Assembly: GCA_002396085.1 (NCBI GenBank)
Contig: DGWI01000040.1
Span: forward strand, 1 to 7,673
DNA: 7,673 nucleotides
Direction: 5' to 3'
From: Porphyromonadaceae bacterium UBA4262
GTDB lineage: Bacteria; Bacteroidota; Bacteroidia; Bacteroidales; Muribaculaceae
In this document: positions 1-4,764 of the stretch, piece after piece
How the letters are laid out: every line of letters begins with the position of its first letter
Numbering within the stretch: position 1 is the stretch's first letter
Translations under genes and position numbers: made by a program
Notes under the pieces: model-generated
What the model was told of the DNA's origin: nothing
Seen by the model: the letters and a program-made list of their open reading frames with translations, nothing else
Database searches by the model: none

Positions 1-110
1 TCGCTGAAAGCGAGCATTTGGATAATCTTGGCTACACGCATTGATGCAAGCATCATTGCGCTCGTTTGCACAAAATTTGGTTGCGCTACAAGGTGCTCGC
101 TTACAGCGAG
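1..110. repeat. Hairpin-rich non-coding stretch with a repeated CTCGCT/AGCGAG stem
   Basis: I see no credible gene here. The window opens with TCGCT-GAA-AGCGA (1-13), and at 96-110 the same stem recurs complete as CTCGCT-TAC-AGCGAG. Between them is TGATGC-AA-GCATCA (42-55). The first copy is probably cut by the window edge. Two copies of one stem with different 3-nt loops suggest a small dispersed palindromic element and not chance. None of the stems is followed by a T-run, so they are poor terminators. Confidence 0.5.
47..85. repeat. Dispersed repeat, copy 1
   Basis: This stretch aligns, with small gaps, to 4691-4734 in front of the outer-membrane protein gene. Shared words in the same order are CAAGCAT, TGCGCTCGT (57-65 and 4701-4709) and CAAAATTTGGTT (71-82) against CAAAAATCTGGTT (4718-4730). 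Both copies are intergenic. It is probably a short dispersed element of this genome; the copy number cannot be told from one window. Confidence 0.5.
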
Positions 111-124
111 GTAGTTTGTTTGGC

Positions 125-184
125 AGTAACCGAAGGTGTCGCTTCGCTCCACCCTCGGTTACTTAAATTGTCGCCTTCGGCGAC
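125..184. repeat. Two adjacent stem-loops of unknown function
   Basis: AGTAACCGA (125-133) pairs perfectly with TCGGTTACT (155-163). Inside, GGTG (135-138) pairs with CACC (150-153) beyond one mismatch. Six bases further on, GTCGCC-TTC-GGCGAC (170-184) forms a second perfect stem. They lie about 165 bases beyond the dapF stop, so they could act in 3' end formation or belong to a mobile repeat. No T-tract follows on either strand. Confidence 0.5.
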
Positions 185-260
185 GACATTCACAAACATA
201 TCTTATCTACTAGGGGACAACAGGTATATAGTTTCCTTTTGTTTTCGGTTTCGGCCACAA

Positions 261-308
261 CCGACACCGATAACCGACAACCGATAACTGACAACCGACA
301 ACCAACAC
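261..308. repeat. Tandem 7-bp repeat, about 7 copies of CCGAYAA
   Basis: Reading from 261, the units are CCGACA (one base short), CCGATAA, CCGACAA, CCGATAA, CTGACAA, CCGACAA and CCAACAC. The array runs straight into the G-rich repeat at 308. A 16-base part of it, GATAACTGACAACCGA (283-298), recurs exactly at 1266-1281 on the other side of dapF. The unit length is neither a codon multiple nor a DNA turn. No gene covers it. It may be a variable-number repeat. Confidence 0.7.
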
Positions 309-358
309 CCCCCTTTAGGGGGGCTTGGGGGGCTAGGGTCTTGGGGTCTAGGGGGCTT
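308..358. repeat. G/C-run repeat, copy A, overlapping the end of dapF; candidate G-quadruplex
   Basis: CCCCCC-TTTA-GGGGGG (308-323) is followed by further G-runs at 327-332, 336-338, 343-346 and 351-355 with 3-4 base loops. This gives five consecutive runs of three or more G on the plus strand, a textbook G-quadruplex pattern. CCCCCTTTAGGGGGG (309-323) and TAGGGGGCTT (349-358) both recur in copy B upstream of dapF. The 10-base word contains the dapF stop codon read on the minus strand. For dapF the G-rich strand is the template strand, and its transcript would be C-rich with a CCCCCC-TAAA-GGGGGG hairpin about 25 bases after the stop. Confidence 0.75.
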
Positions 359-1178
359 GCTTGACAACATCAGTGTCAATATCGCCCTCATAGACGATGG
401 TGGCGGGCCCGGTGAGGTAGACGTGATTGTCGGCTTCGCTCCACTCGATGTCGAGCGCCCCGCCGTCCATGATGATGCGGCTGCTGCGCCCCGATCGTCC
501 TGTCACTGCTGCCGCGACGGCTGTGGCGCAGGCTCCCGTGCCGCAGGCCAGCGTGATGCCGCTGCCGCGCTCCCACACGCGCATGCGCGTGCCGTTGGCC
601 ATGACCTGTGCCAACTCGATGTTGCACCGCTCGGGAAAACTCGGGTGGTGCTCTAGTTGTGCACCCACGGTTGCCACGTCGATGCTGTCGATGTTGTCAA
701 CAAAGATGACATAGTGCGGGTTGCCCATCGAGACAAAGACACCCTGGGGCAGAGCATCGGCAGTGGGGCGATACAGCCGCTCGTCGCTGAGAGCAGGCGC
801 CTGCATGTCGACGGTCACGTTGCGCACCTTGCCGTCGGCCACATCCAGTTTCAGCACCTTGACGCCCGATGCCGTGAGCAGACGGATGCAAGTTTTGTCG
901 GTCAGTCCACGCTCGTAGACATACTTGCCGATGCAGCGGCTGGCATTGCCGCACATCAGGCCCTCCGACCCATCGGCATTGAAGATGCGCATCGTGAAGT
1001 CGGCCTCGTCGCCCTCGGGCCGTCCCATCAGCACCAGTCCGTCGCTGCCGATGCCCGTGTGCTGTTTGCTCCAGGCGATGGCTGTTGCCGCAGGGTCGAG
1101 GATGGGATGCACAGTCGTGTCGACAAAGATGTAGTCGTTGCCCACGCCATGCATCTTGATGAAATGTATCTTGTTCAT
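348..1178 (-). CDS. dapF: Diaminopimelate epimerase
   Basis: It interconverts LL- and meso-diaminopimelate in the cytoplasm, a cofactor-free epimerisation giving the peptidoglycan cross-linking amino acid and the lysine precursor. The 276-residue product has normal family length. Its two catalytic cysteines sit in MCGNASRC (Cys76) and ACGTGACA (Cys212), with the usual GVGNDY near the N-terminus (11-16), MGNPH (151-155) and WERGSG (202-207). The ATG at 1178 puts the conserved 'FIKMHGVGNDY' motif at the expected distance, and no earlier start is needed. A Bacteroidetes promoter lies about 110 bases upstream, so the mRNA has a long leader filled by repeat copy B. The last codons and the TAG stop (348-350) fall inside repeat copy A, so the C-terminal 'KQAP' is probably repeat-derived. 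No dapL aminotransferase is adjacent on the visible side; anything downstream would lie left of the window. Confidence 0.97.
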   Translation of the reverse strand: MNKIHFIKMHGVGNDYIFVDTTVHPILDPAATAIAWSKQHTGIGSDGLVLMGRPEGDEADFTMRIFNADGSEGLMCGNASRCIGKYVYERGLTDKTCIRLLTASGVKVLKLDVADGKVRNVTVDMQAPALSDERLYRPTADALPQGVFVSMGNPHYVIFVDNIDSIDVATVGAQLEHHPSFPERCNIELAQVMANGTRMRVWERGSGITLACGTGACATAVAAAVTGRSGRSSRIIMDGGALDIEWSEADNHVYLTGPATIVYEGDIDTDVVKQAP

Positions 1179-1195
1179 TGTTTCGTTTTTTTAGG

Positions 1196-1281
1196 AAGCC
1201 CCCTAAGGGGGGTCAAAAGTGGCTGCCACAACAGTAGTTCCCCCTTTAGGGGGGTAGGGGGCTTTGATAACTGACAACCGA
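1196..1281. repeat. G/C-run repeat, copy B, in the dapF leader
   Basis: AAGCCCCCTA (1196-1205) and TAGGGGGCTT (1255-1264) form a perfect 10-bp inverted repeat. Inside are two local stems, CCCCC-TAA-GGGGG (from 1199) and CCCCC-TTTA-GGGGG (from 1240), and a short palindrome GTGGC-T-GCCAC (1220-1230). GATAACTGACAACCGA (1266-1281) is identical to part of the tandem array downstream of dapF. If dapF starts at its predicted promoter, all of this is transcribed as 5' leader, ending about 18 bases before the ATG. The outer 10-bp stem and the local stems compete for the same bases. Confidence 0.7.
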
Positions 1282-1293
1282 TGAAGCACCATG

Positions 1294-1326
1294 CAAAGTT
1301 ACGCAACATTTTTAGAGTTATGCAAA
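1294..1326 (-). promoter_or_regulatory. Predicted dapF promoter
   Basis: On the minus strand, TTTG (1326-1323), a 21-base spacer and TAACTTTG (1301-1294) match the Bacteroidetes -33/-7 elements exactly. Transcription would start near 1288-1290. A second -7 match, TAATTTTG at 1343-1336, has a TTTG 23 bases upstream and is a weaker alternative. Confidence 0.6.
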
Positions 1327-1393
1327 TATTTTACACAAAATTACCAAATGAGTCTCAGTTGTCGGTCAAATCATAAAATATTTATGGAATATC

Positions 1394-1417
1394 TGCAAAA
1401 ATTTTGTATATTTTGCA
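1394..1417. promoter_or_regulatory. Palindrome TGCAAAA-N10-TTTTGCA, possible operator
   Basis: The perfect 7-bp arms are at 1394-1400 and 1411-1417 in the AT-rich region between dapF and the C-S lyase. The site is about 55 bases upstream of the predicted -7 element of the lyase gene and about 70 bases upstream of the dapF -33 element. An operator for a dimeric regulator is possible, but AT-rich DNA makes such palindromes fairly often. Confidence 0.3.
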
Positions 1418-1470
1418 AGATTTAAACTTTAATTTTTACCACAATATGGGTTAATTATGACGAAAAGCAC

Positions 1471-1478
1471 TACTTTTG
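1471..1478 (+). promoter_or_regulatory. Predicted -7 element of the C-S lyase gene
   Basis: TACTTTTG matches TAnnTTTG exactly and would start transcription near 1483, giving a leader of about 28 bases before the ATG at 1511. The -33 region is poor: the best candidate is TATG at 1445-1448 with a 22-base spacer. The position argues against translation from the earlier in-frame ATG at 1457. Confidence 0.45.
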
Positions 1479-1510
1479 CCACGTTTTTGATTGAAATATT
1501 CACATTGATT

Positions 1511-2692
1511 ATGGCAAAGTATAATTTCGACCTATGCATTGATCGTCATGGCACGCAATGCAAAAAAATTGAAGTACTCAAACAAGACTACGGGCGCGAC
1601 GACCTGCTGCCGCTGTGGATAGCCGACATGGATTTTGCCGTCTGCCCCGAGATCACCCAGGCGCTGGTGCGGCGGCTGGCCGATCACCCCATCTATGGCT
1701 ACACCTGCACCTACGATGCCTATTGGCAGTCGATCATCGACTGGCAGCGTCGCCGCAACGGTTTCGACTTCACGCGCGACGAGGTCACCTTTGTGGCTGG
1801 CATCGTCACGGGCCTCGGTCTGGCGGTGAACTTCTTCACTCGGCCAGACGACAAGATCGTCATCCAGCAGCCCGTCTACCATCCCTTCAAGGACGTGATT
1901 GCGGGCAACGGGCGCGTGATGGTCGACAACCCCCTGCTGCCCGACCAAGCGGGCCTCTATCGCATGGACCTCGAGGGGCTGGAGCGCATCTTCGAGCACG
2001 AGCATCCGCGCATGCTGGTGCTGTGCAACCCCCACAACCCCGCCGGCATCGCCTGGCCGGTCGACGTGCTGCGCCAGGTGGCGCGGCTGGCCCACAAGCA
2101 TGGAGTAATCATCTTCTCAGACGAGATCTTCGGCGACCTGATGCTCTATGGCCACAAGCACACCCCCATGGCCACCGTCAGCGACGAGGCGGCAGCCGTC
2201 ACCGTCACCTGTGGCGCGCCCAGCAAGACCTTCAACATCGCGGGGCTCAAGAGTTCGTGGTGCGTGGTCAAGAACCCCGAGTTGCGCCAGCCCTTCTTCC
2301 GTTGGATCGAGACCAACGAACTGTGCAATGCCAACATGACGTCGATCATCGCCACCGAGGCTGCCTATCGCCACGGCGAGCAGTGGCTTGACGAGTGCCT
2401 GCACTACATCGAGGGCAACATCGACCTCATCGTGCAATATTGCCGCCAGCACCTGCCGGGCATAGTTGCCGTCAAGCCCCAGGCGGGATTCCTGATGTGG
2501 CTCGACTGCACCGGGCTGGGGCTGGAGCACGAGCAGGTGGTCGACCTCTTCGTCAACCAGGCTCGCTTGGCGCTCAACGAGGGCTCGATGTTCGGCCCCG
2601 CGGGGCGATGCCACATGCGGCTCAACGTGGGCACTCCCCGCGCCGTCATCCAGCAAGCCCTGCAGCGGCTGCACGCCGCCCTCGGCTCATAG
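1511..2692 (+). CDS. PLP-dependent C-S lyase / aminotransferase, MalY-PatB type
   Basis: It is a cytoplasmic fold-type I PLP enzyme. Relatives cleave cystathionine or cysteine-type C-S bonds to thiol, pyruvate and ammonia; the exact substrate cannot be read from sequence. From the ATG at 1511 it has 393 residues, the normal family length. Hallmarks are FDLCIDRHGTQ at the N-terminus, LWIADMDF (35-42), YGYT (62-65), NPHNPAG (173-179), SDEI (203-206), GHKHTP (214-219), APSKTFN with the PLP lysine at 239, and RLNVGTPR (370-377), whose first Arg binds the substrate carboxylate in this superfamily. Many members read DEIH where this one has DEIF, a small change near the cofactor. An in-frame ATG at 1457 would add 18 residues; I reject it because family proteins begin at 'KYNFD' and the -7 element at 1471 lies inside the extension. 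It is divergent from dapF and its stop overlaps the convergent patatin gene. It is not the DapL aminotransferase. Confidence 0.92.
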   Translation: MAKYNFDLCIDRHGTQCKKIEVLKQDYGRDDLLPLWIADMDFAVCPEITQALVRRLADHPIYGYTCTYDAYWQSIIDWQRRRNGFDFTRDEVTFVAGIVTGLGLAVNFFTRPDDKIVIQQPVYHPFKDVIAGNGRVMVDNPLLPDQAGLYRMDLEGLERIFEHEHPRMLVLCNPHNPAGIAWPVDVLRQVARLAHKHGVIIFSDEIFGDLMLYGHKHTPMATVSDEAAAVTVTCGAPSKTFNIAGLKSSWCVVKNPELRQPFFRWIETNELCNANMTSIIATEAAYRHGEQWLDECLHYIEGNIDLIVQYCRQHLPGIVAVKPQAGFLMWLDCTGLGLEHEQVVDLFVNQARLALNEGSMFGPAGRCHMRLNVGTPRAVIQQALQRLHAALGS

Positions 2693-3535
2693 GTCCAGGA
2701 ACGCCCGCACTTCGGGCAGTCTGCGTTCGGCCAACTCACGCCCCGTCTCATAGACGTGACGCATCAACGCCGCATCATGGCACACATGAGGGATGCCCAG
2801 GTCTTGCTCGGGTTGTAACACCAGGGCACGACCTGCGGCAGCCTCGCTGTGTGCATAGGCCACCTGCCGATTGTAGAGCACATGGCGGTTGAGCATGGCG
2901 TGTGCCACAACGGGACGCTTGCGCAGCAACCATCGCAGCAGGCGGGCATGGCCCATTGGTGCCTTGACATATCCTGGGGGACGTGTGAGGATGACGATGT
3001 TGCGGTCGTAGCCCAATTGTTGAAAGTAGGGTAGTGGTACGCTGTCGGCCAGTCCGCCGTCCAGCATCTCACGTTCTCCTATCTTGACCACTCTTGCGGC
3101 CAATGGCAGCGAGGCCGAGGCGCGAATCCACTCCAGTCCTTCATGGCTCATCTGAGGCAGTGCGTGATAGACCGCCTGCCCGGTGTTGACATCGGTGCAC
3201 ACCACATGAAACTCCATCGCACTGGAATTGTAGGTGTCGAAGTCGAAAAGGTCGTAGGTGGTGGGCACGATGTGGTAGGCAAACTCGGCATTGAACACAT
3301 TGCCCGTCTTGAGCCACGAGCGTAGGCCGCTGTATCGCGGGTCGCGCGCAAACTGCGTGTTGTAGCGGATGACGCGTCCCGGCTGGTGCGACTTATAGTT
3401 ACAACCGAAGCAAGCCCCGGCACTCACGCCCACAACGCCGTCAAACGTGATGTCGTTTTCCATCATCACGTCCATGATGCCCGCCGTGAACAGTCCACGC
3501 ATGGCACCGCCCTCAAGTACAAGTCCTCGTCTCAT
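2687..3535 (-). CDS. Patatin-like phospholipase family protein (YjjU-like)
   Basis: It is a predicted serine acyl hydrolase acting on lipids or other acyl esters through a Ser-Asp dyad; the substrate is unknown. The 282-residue product has the oxyanion-hole motif EGGAMRG (8-14), the nucleophile elbow GVSAG (Ser38) and the catalytic Asp in LDGG (Asp159). 'RASASLPL' (138-145) is also typical of the family. Catalytic spacing and overall shape resemble E. coli YjjU. There is no signal peptide or membrane helix, so it is cytoplasmic or peripheral to the inner membrane. The start is fixed by the family motif, which begins within eight residues of the ATG. It follows the LytTR gene by 60 bases on the same strand, so the two may be co-transcribed, though it has its own -7-like box. 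The two convergent stop codons, TGA here and TAG of the lyase gene, abut within a 6-bp gene overlap, leaving no room for a terminator. Confidence 0.93.
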   Translation of the reverse strand: MRRGLVLEGGAMRGLFTAGIMDVMMENDITFDGVVGVSAGACFGCNYKSHQPGRVIRYNTQFARDPRYSGLRSWLKTGNVFNAEFAYHIVPTTYDLFDFDTYNSSAMEFHVVCTDVNTGQAVYHALPQMSHEGLEWIRASASLPLAARVVKIGEREMLDGGLADSVPLPYFQQLGYDRNIVILTRPPGYVKAPMGHARLLRWLLRKRPVVAHAMLNRHVLYNRQVAYAHSEAAAGRALVLQPEQDLGIPHVCHDAALMRHVYETGRELAERRLPEVRAFLDL

Positions 3536-3539
3536 AGCA

Positions 3540-3547
3540 CAAAGATA
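3540..3547 (-). promoter_or_regulatory. Possible -7 element of the patatin gene
   Basis: On the minus strand TATCTTTG matches TAnnTTTG exactly, but no TTTG lies 19-22 bases upstream. Transcription would begin within a few bases of the ATG at 3535, giving a leaderless or nearly leaderless mRNA. The alternative is read-through from the LytTR gene 60 bases upstream. Confidence 0.35.
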
Positions 3548-3595
3548 GGCATTTTTTCTTGATTTGTGAGATACTGTACCATATCTATACCATTA

Positions 3596-4522
3596 TCAAC
3601 TCAGGACAGCCTGCTTGACAGCCGCCATGCGGCTGCGTGACACGGGGATGGACTCGTTGGTGTGACGCAGTAGCAGCTGCATGGTGCCAGCGTGGGAAAC
3701 AATCCGATCCACTTGTCTCAGATTGACGAGAAATGCTCTGTGGCAACGGATGATTGTCGGATAGGCTTTTAGATCCTCTTCGATCTGTCTCGATGTTGCG
3801 CGGAGCATGTCGCAGTGCACTTGGTCATCGCGCCATTGACAGACCTTGGTGTAGTTGCCAACAGCCTCGACATACAGGAGGGCGGCAACCTTCAATGTTA
3901 CTGTCTCACTGGTGGTGCCAGTGAGTATGATAGTGGGTGTTGCTTGAGTGAGAGGTGCCAGTTGAGTGGACTCTTCATGAGGTGTAGCGAGATTGGCTGC
4001 TTCGGCGGCTTTGGCACGCAACTCGGCTTGCTGTTGCATCGTGTGCAACTGCTCGTTGAGCCTTTTTGTTTCTTCCAGTTCGAGTGCAAGATAACGGCTA
4101 CGGAACTTGTAGCGCCAATACAAGCCGATGGCAAATGAGCAGAACGCCAAGAGCAGCAGTGTCTTCAGGAACCCCATGGGCGACAGCGGGTCGGGAGCGT
4201 CGATGGCACTCATCGGGAAGTGGAAATAGGTGCAGATCAGCAGTGCCTCGAGTGGTGTGTTGATCAACTGGAACCGCAGGTTGCGCCTGATGATGTAGTT
4301 GATCCCATTGTCGAGTGTGGCTGGCATACGCAAGATGTACTTTACTAGGGCTTCGGTGACATAGCACATGACTACACCCAGCATCAAGATGGCAAGCAGG
4401 TGTACATACAACATGACCCCCAACTCGCCCAGACCCATCGGTTGAAAAATAGCCAAGGCAAGACAGGCGAATGCAACGCTGATGAGGCGCACTCGCAGGG
4501 TCTCTTTTTGTCTCTCATCCAT
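3596..4522 (-). CDS. Membrane-anchored LytTR-domain transcriptional regulator
   Basis: It is a predicted one-component regulator in the inner membrane. From the ATG at 4522 it has 308 residues: four hydrophobic helices (about 12-28, 34-55, 87-101, 118-136), a charged coiled coil (144-178), a short linker, and a C-terminal LytTR DNA-binding domain (about 200-305). Domain hallmarks are LLYVEAVGNYTKV (215-227), RCHRAFLVNL (259-268) and SIPVSRSRM (291-299). There is no receiver or kinase domain, so the four-helix part probably senses or docks a partner. The reading frame stays open to a TTG at 4693 and has an ATG at 4555, but a full promoter at 4531-4562 and the promoter region of the divergent gene lie inside that extension, so I choose 4522. 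It is divergent from the outer-membrane protein, with a paired site resembling LytTR-family targets between them. Self-regulation and control of the neighbour are inference. Confidence 0.9.
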   Translation of the reverse strand: MDERQKETLRVRLISVAFACLALAIFQPMGLGELGVMLYVHLLAILMLGVVMCYVTEALVKYILRMPATLDNGINYIIRRNLRFQLINTPLEALLICTYFHFPMSAIDAPDPLSPMGFLKTLLLLAFCSFAIGLYWRYKFRSRYLALELEETKRLNEQLHTMQQQAELRAKAAEAANLATPHEESTQLAPLTQATPTIILTGTTSETVTLKVAALLYVEAVGNYTKVCQWRDDQVHCDMLRATSRQIEEDLKAYPTIIRCHRAFLVNLRQVDRIVSHAGTMQLLLRHTNESIPVSRSRMAAVKQAVLS

Positions 4523-4530
4523 ACAGCATG

Positions 4531-4562
4531 CAAAACTAATACAATCCTGCCACATAGCCAAA
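4531..4562 (-). promoter_or_regulatory. Predicted promoter of the LytTR regulator
   Basis: On the minus strand, TTTG (4562-4559), a 20-base spacer and TAGTTTTG (4538-4531) match both Bacteroidetes elements exactly. The start of transcription would be near 4525-4527, only a few bases before the ATG at 4522, so the message would be nearly leaderless. Confidence 0.6.
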
Positions 4563-4563
4563 C

Positions 4564-4613
4564 CATTCGTCACATTTTGTGTGATTTGTCCCTGTTGATT
4601 GTCATTCGTCACA
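4564..4613. promoter_or_regulatory. Candidate operator: perfect 11-bp direct repeat CATTCGTCACA
   Basis: CATTCGTCACA occurs at 4564-4574 and again at 4603-4613, 39 bp apart, between the two divergent promoters. The first copy, read as CCATTCGTC from 4563, differs in one base from CCGTTCGTC, the known site of the LytTR-family regulator AlgR; the second (TCATTCGTC) differs in two. Copy 1 abuts the -33 box of the LytTR gene; copy 2 is about 25 bp upstream of the -33 box of the outer-membrane protein gene. TCACA-N5-TGTGA (4570-4584) overlaps copy 1. Binding by the neighbouring LytTR protein is inference. Confidence 0.5.
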
Positions 4614-4637
4614 ATCCCTTGCAGAATATCCCAGAAA

Positions 4638-4669
4638 CTTGCCCACAGGCAGCACTGGCGGTAATTTTG
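4638..4669 (+). promoter_or_regulatory. Predicted promoter of the outer-membrane protein gene
   Basis: CTTG (4638-4641), a 20-base spacer and TAATTTTG (4662-4669) give an exact -7 element and a 3-of-4 -33 element. Transcription would start near 4674, giving a leader of about 90 bases that carries the dispersed repeat at 4691-4734. No better match lies closer to the ATG. Confidence 0.5.
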
Positions 4670-4690
4670 CACTCGCAATCGGTGCGTGAC

Positions 4691-4734
4691 CAAGCATTGC
4701 TGCGCTCGTCGCCGAGCAAAAAATCTGGTTTGTG
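4691..4734. repeat. Dispersed repeat, copy 2
   Basis: It aligns to 47-85 with the shared words TGCGCTCGT and CAAAAATCTGGTT (one substitution and one extra A). It falls in the predicted 5' leader of the outer-membrane protein gene, ending about 30 bases before the ATG, and could affect mRNA folding or simply be insertion debris. Confidence 0.5.
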
Positions 4735-4764
4735 CAAATTATCAACAATTAAAAAAATAGGATT

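Noticed and set aside
66..287. 73-codon open frame on the plus strand
   Set aside because: It runs through the hairpin and repeat cluster, shows no family features, and its composition follows the repeats.
357..1274. Several open frames antisense to dapF, up to 205 codons
   Set aside because: They are shadows of a GC-rich gene; the dapF frame has all catalytic motifs.
1179..1295. Lysine riboswitch in the dapF leader
   Set aside because: The leader is short and built of G/C-run repeats; none of the long helical junction layout of a lysine riboswitch is visible.
1615..2391. 258-codon frame overlapping the C-S lyase
   Set aside because: Its Arg/Pro/His-rich composition is typical of an out-of-frame reading of GC-rich coding DNA; the lyase frame has the family motifs.
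4523..4693. N-terminal extension of the LytTR regulator to a TTG at 4693 or an ATG at 4555
   Set aside because: It covers both divergent promoters and the direct repeats, and no domain feature begins there.
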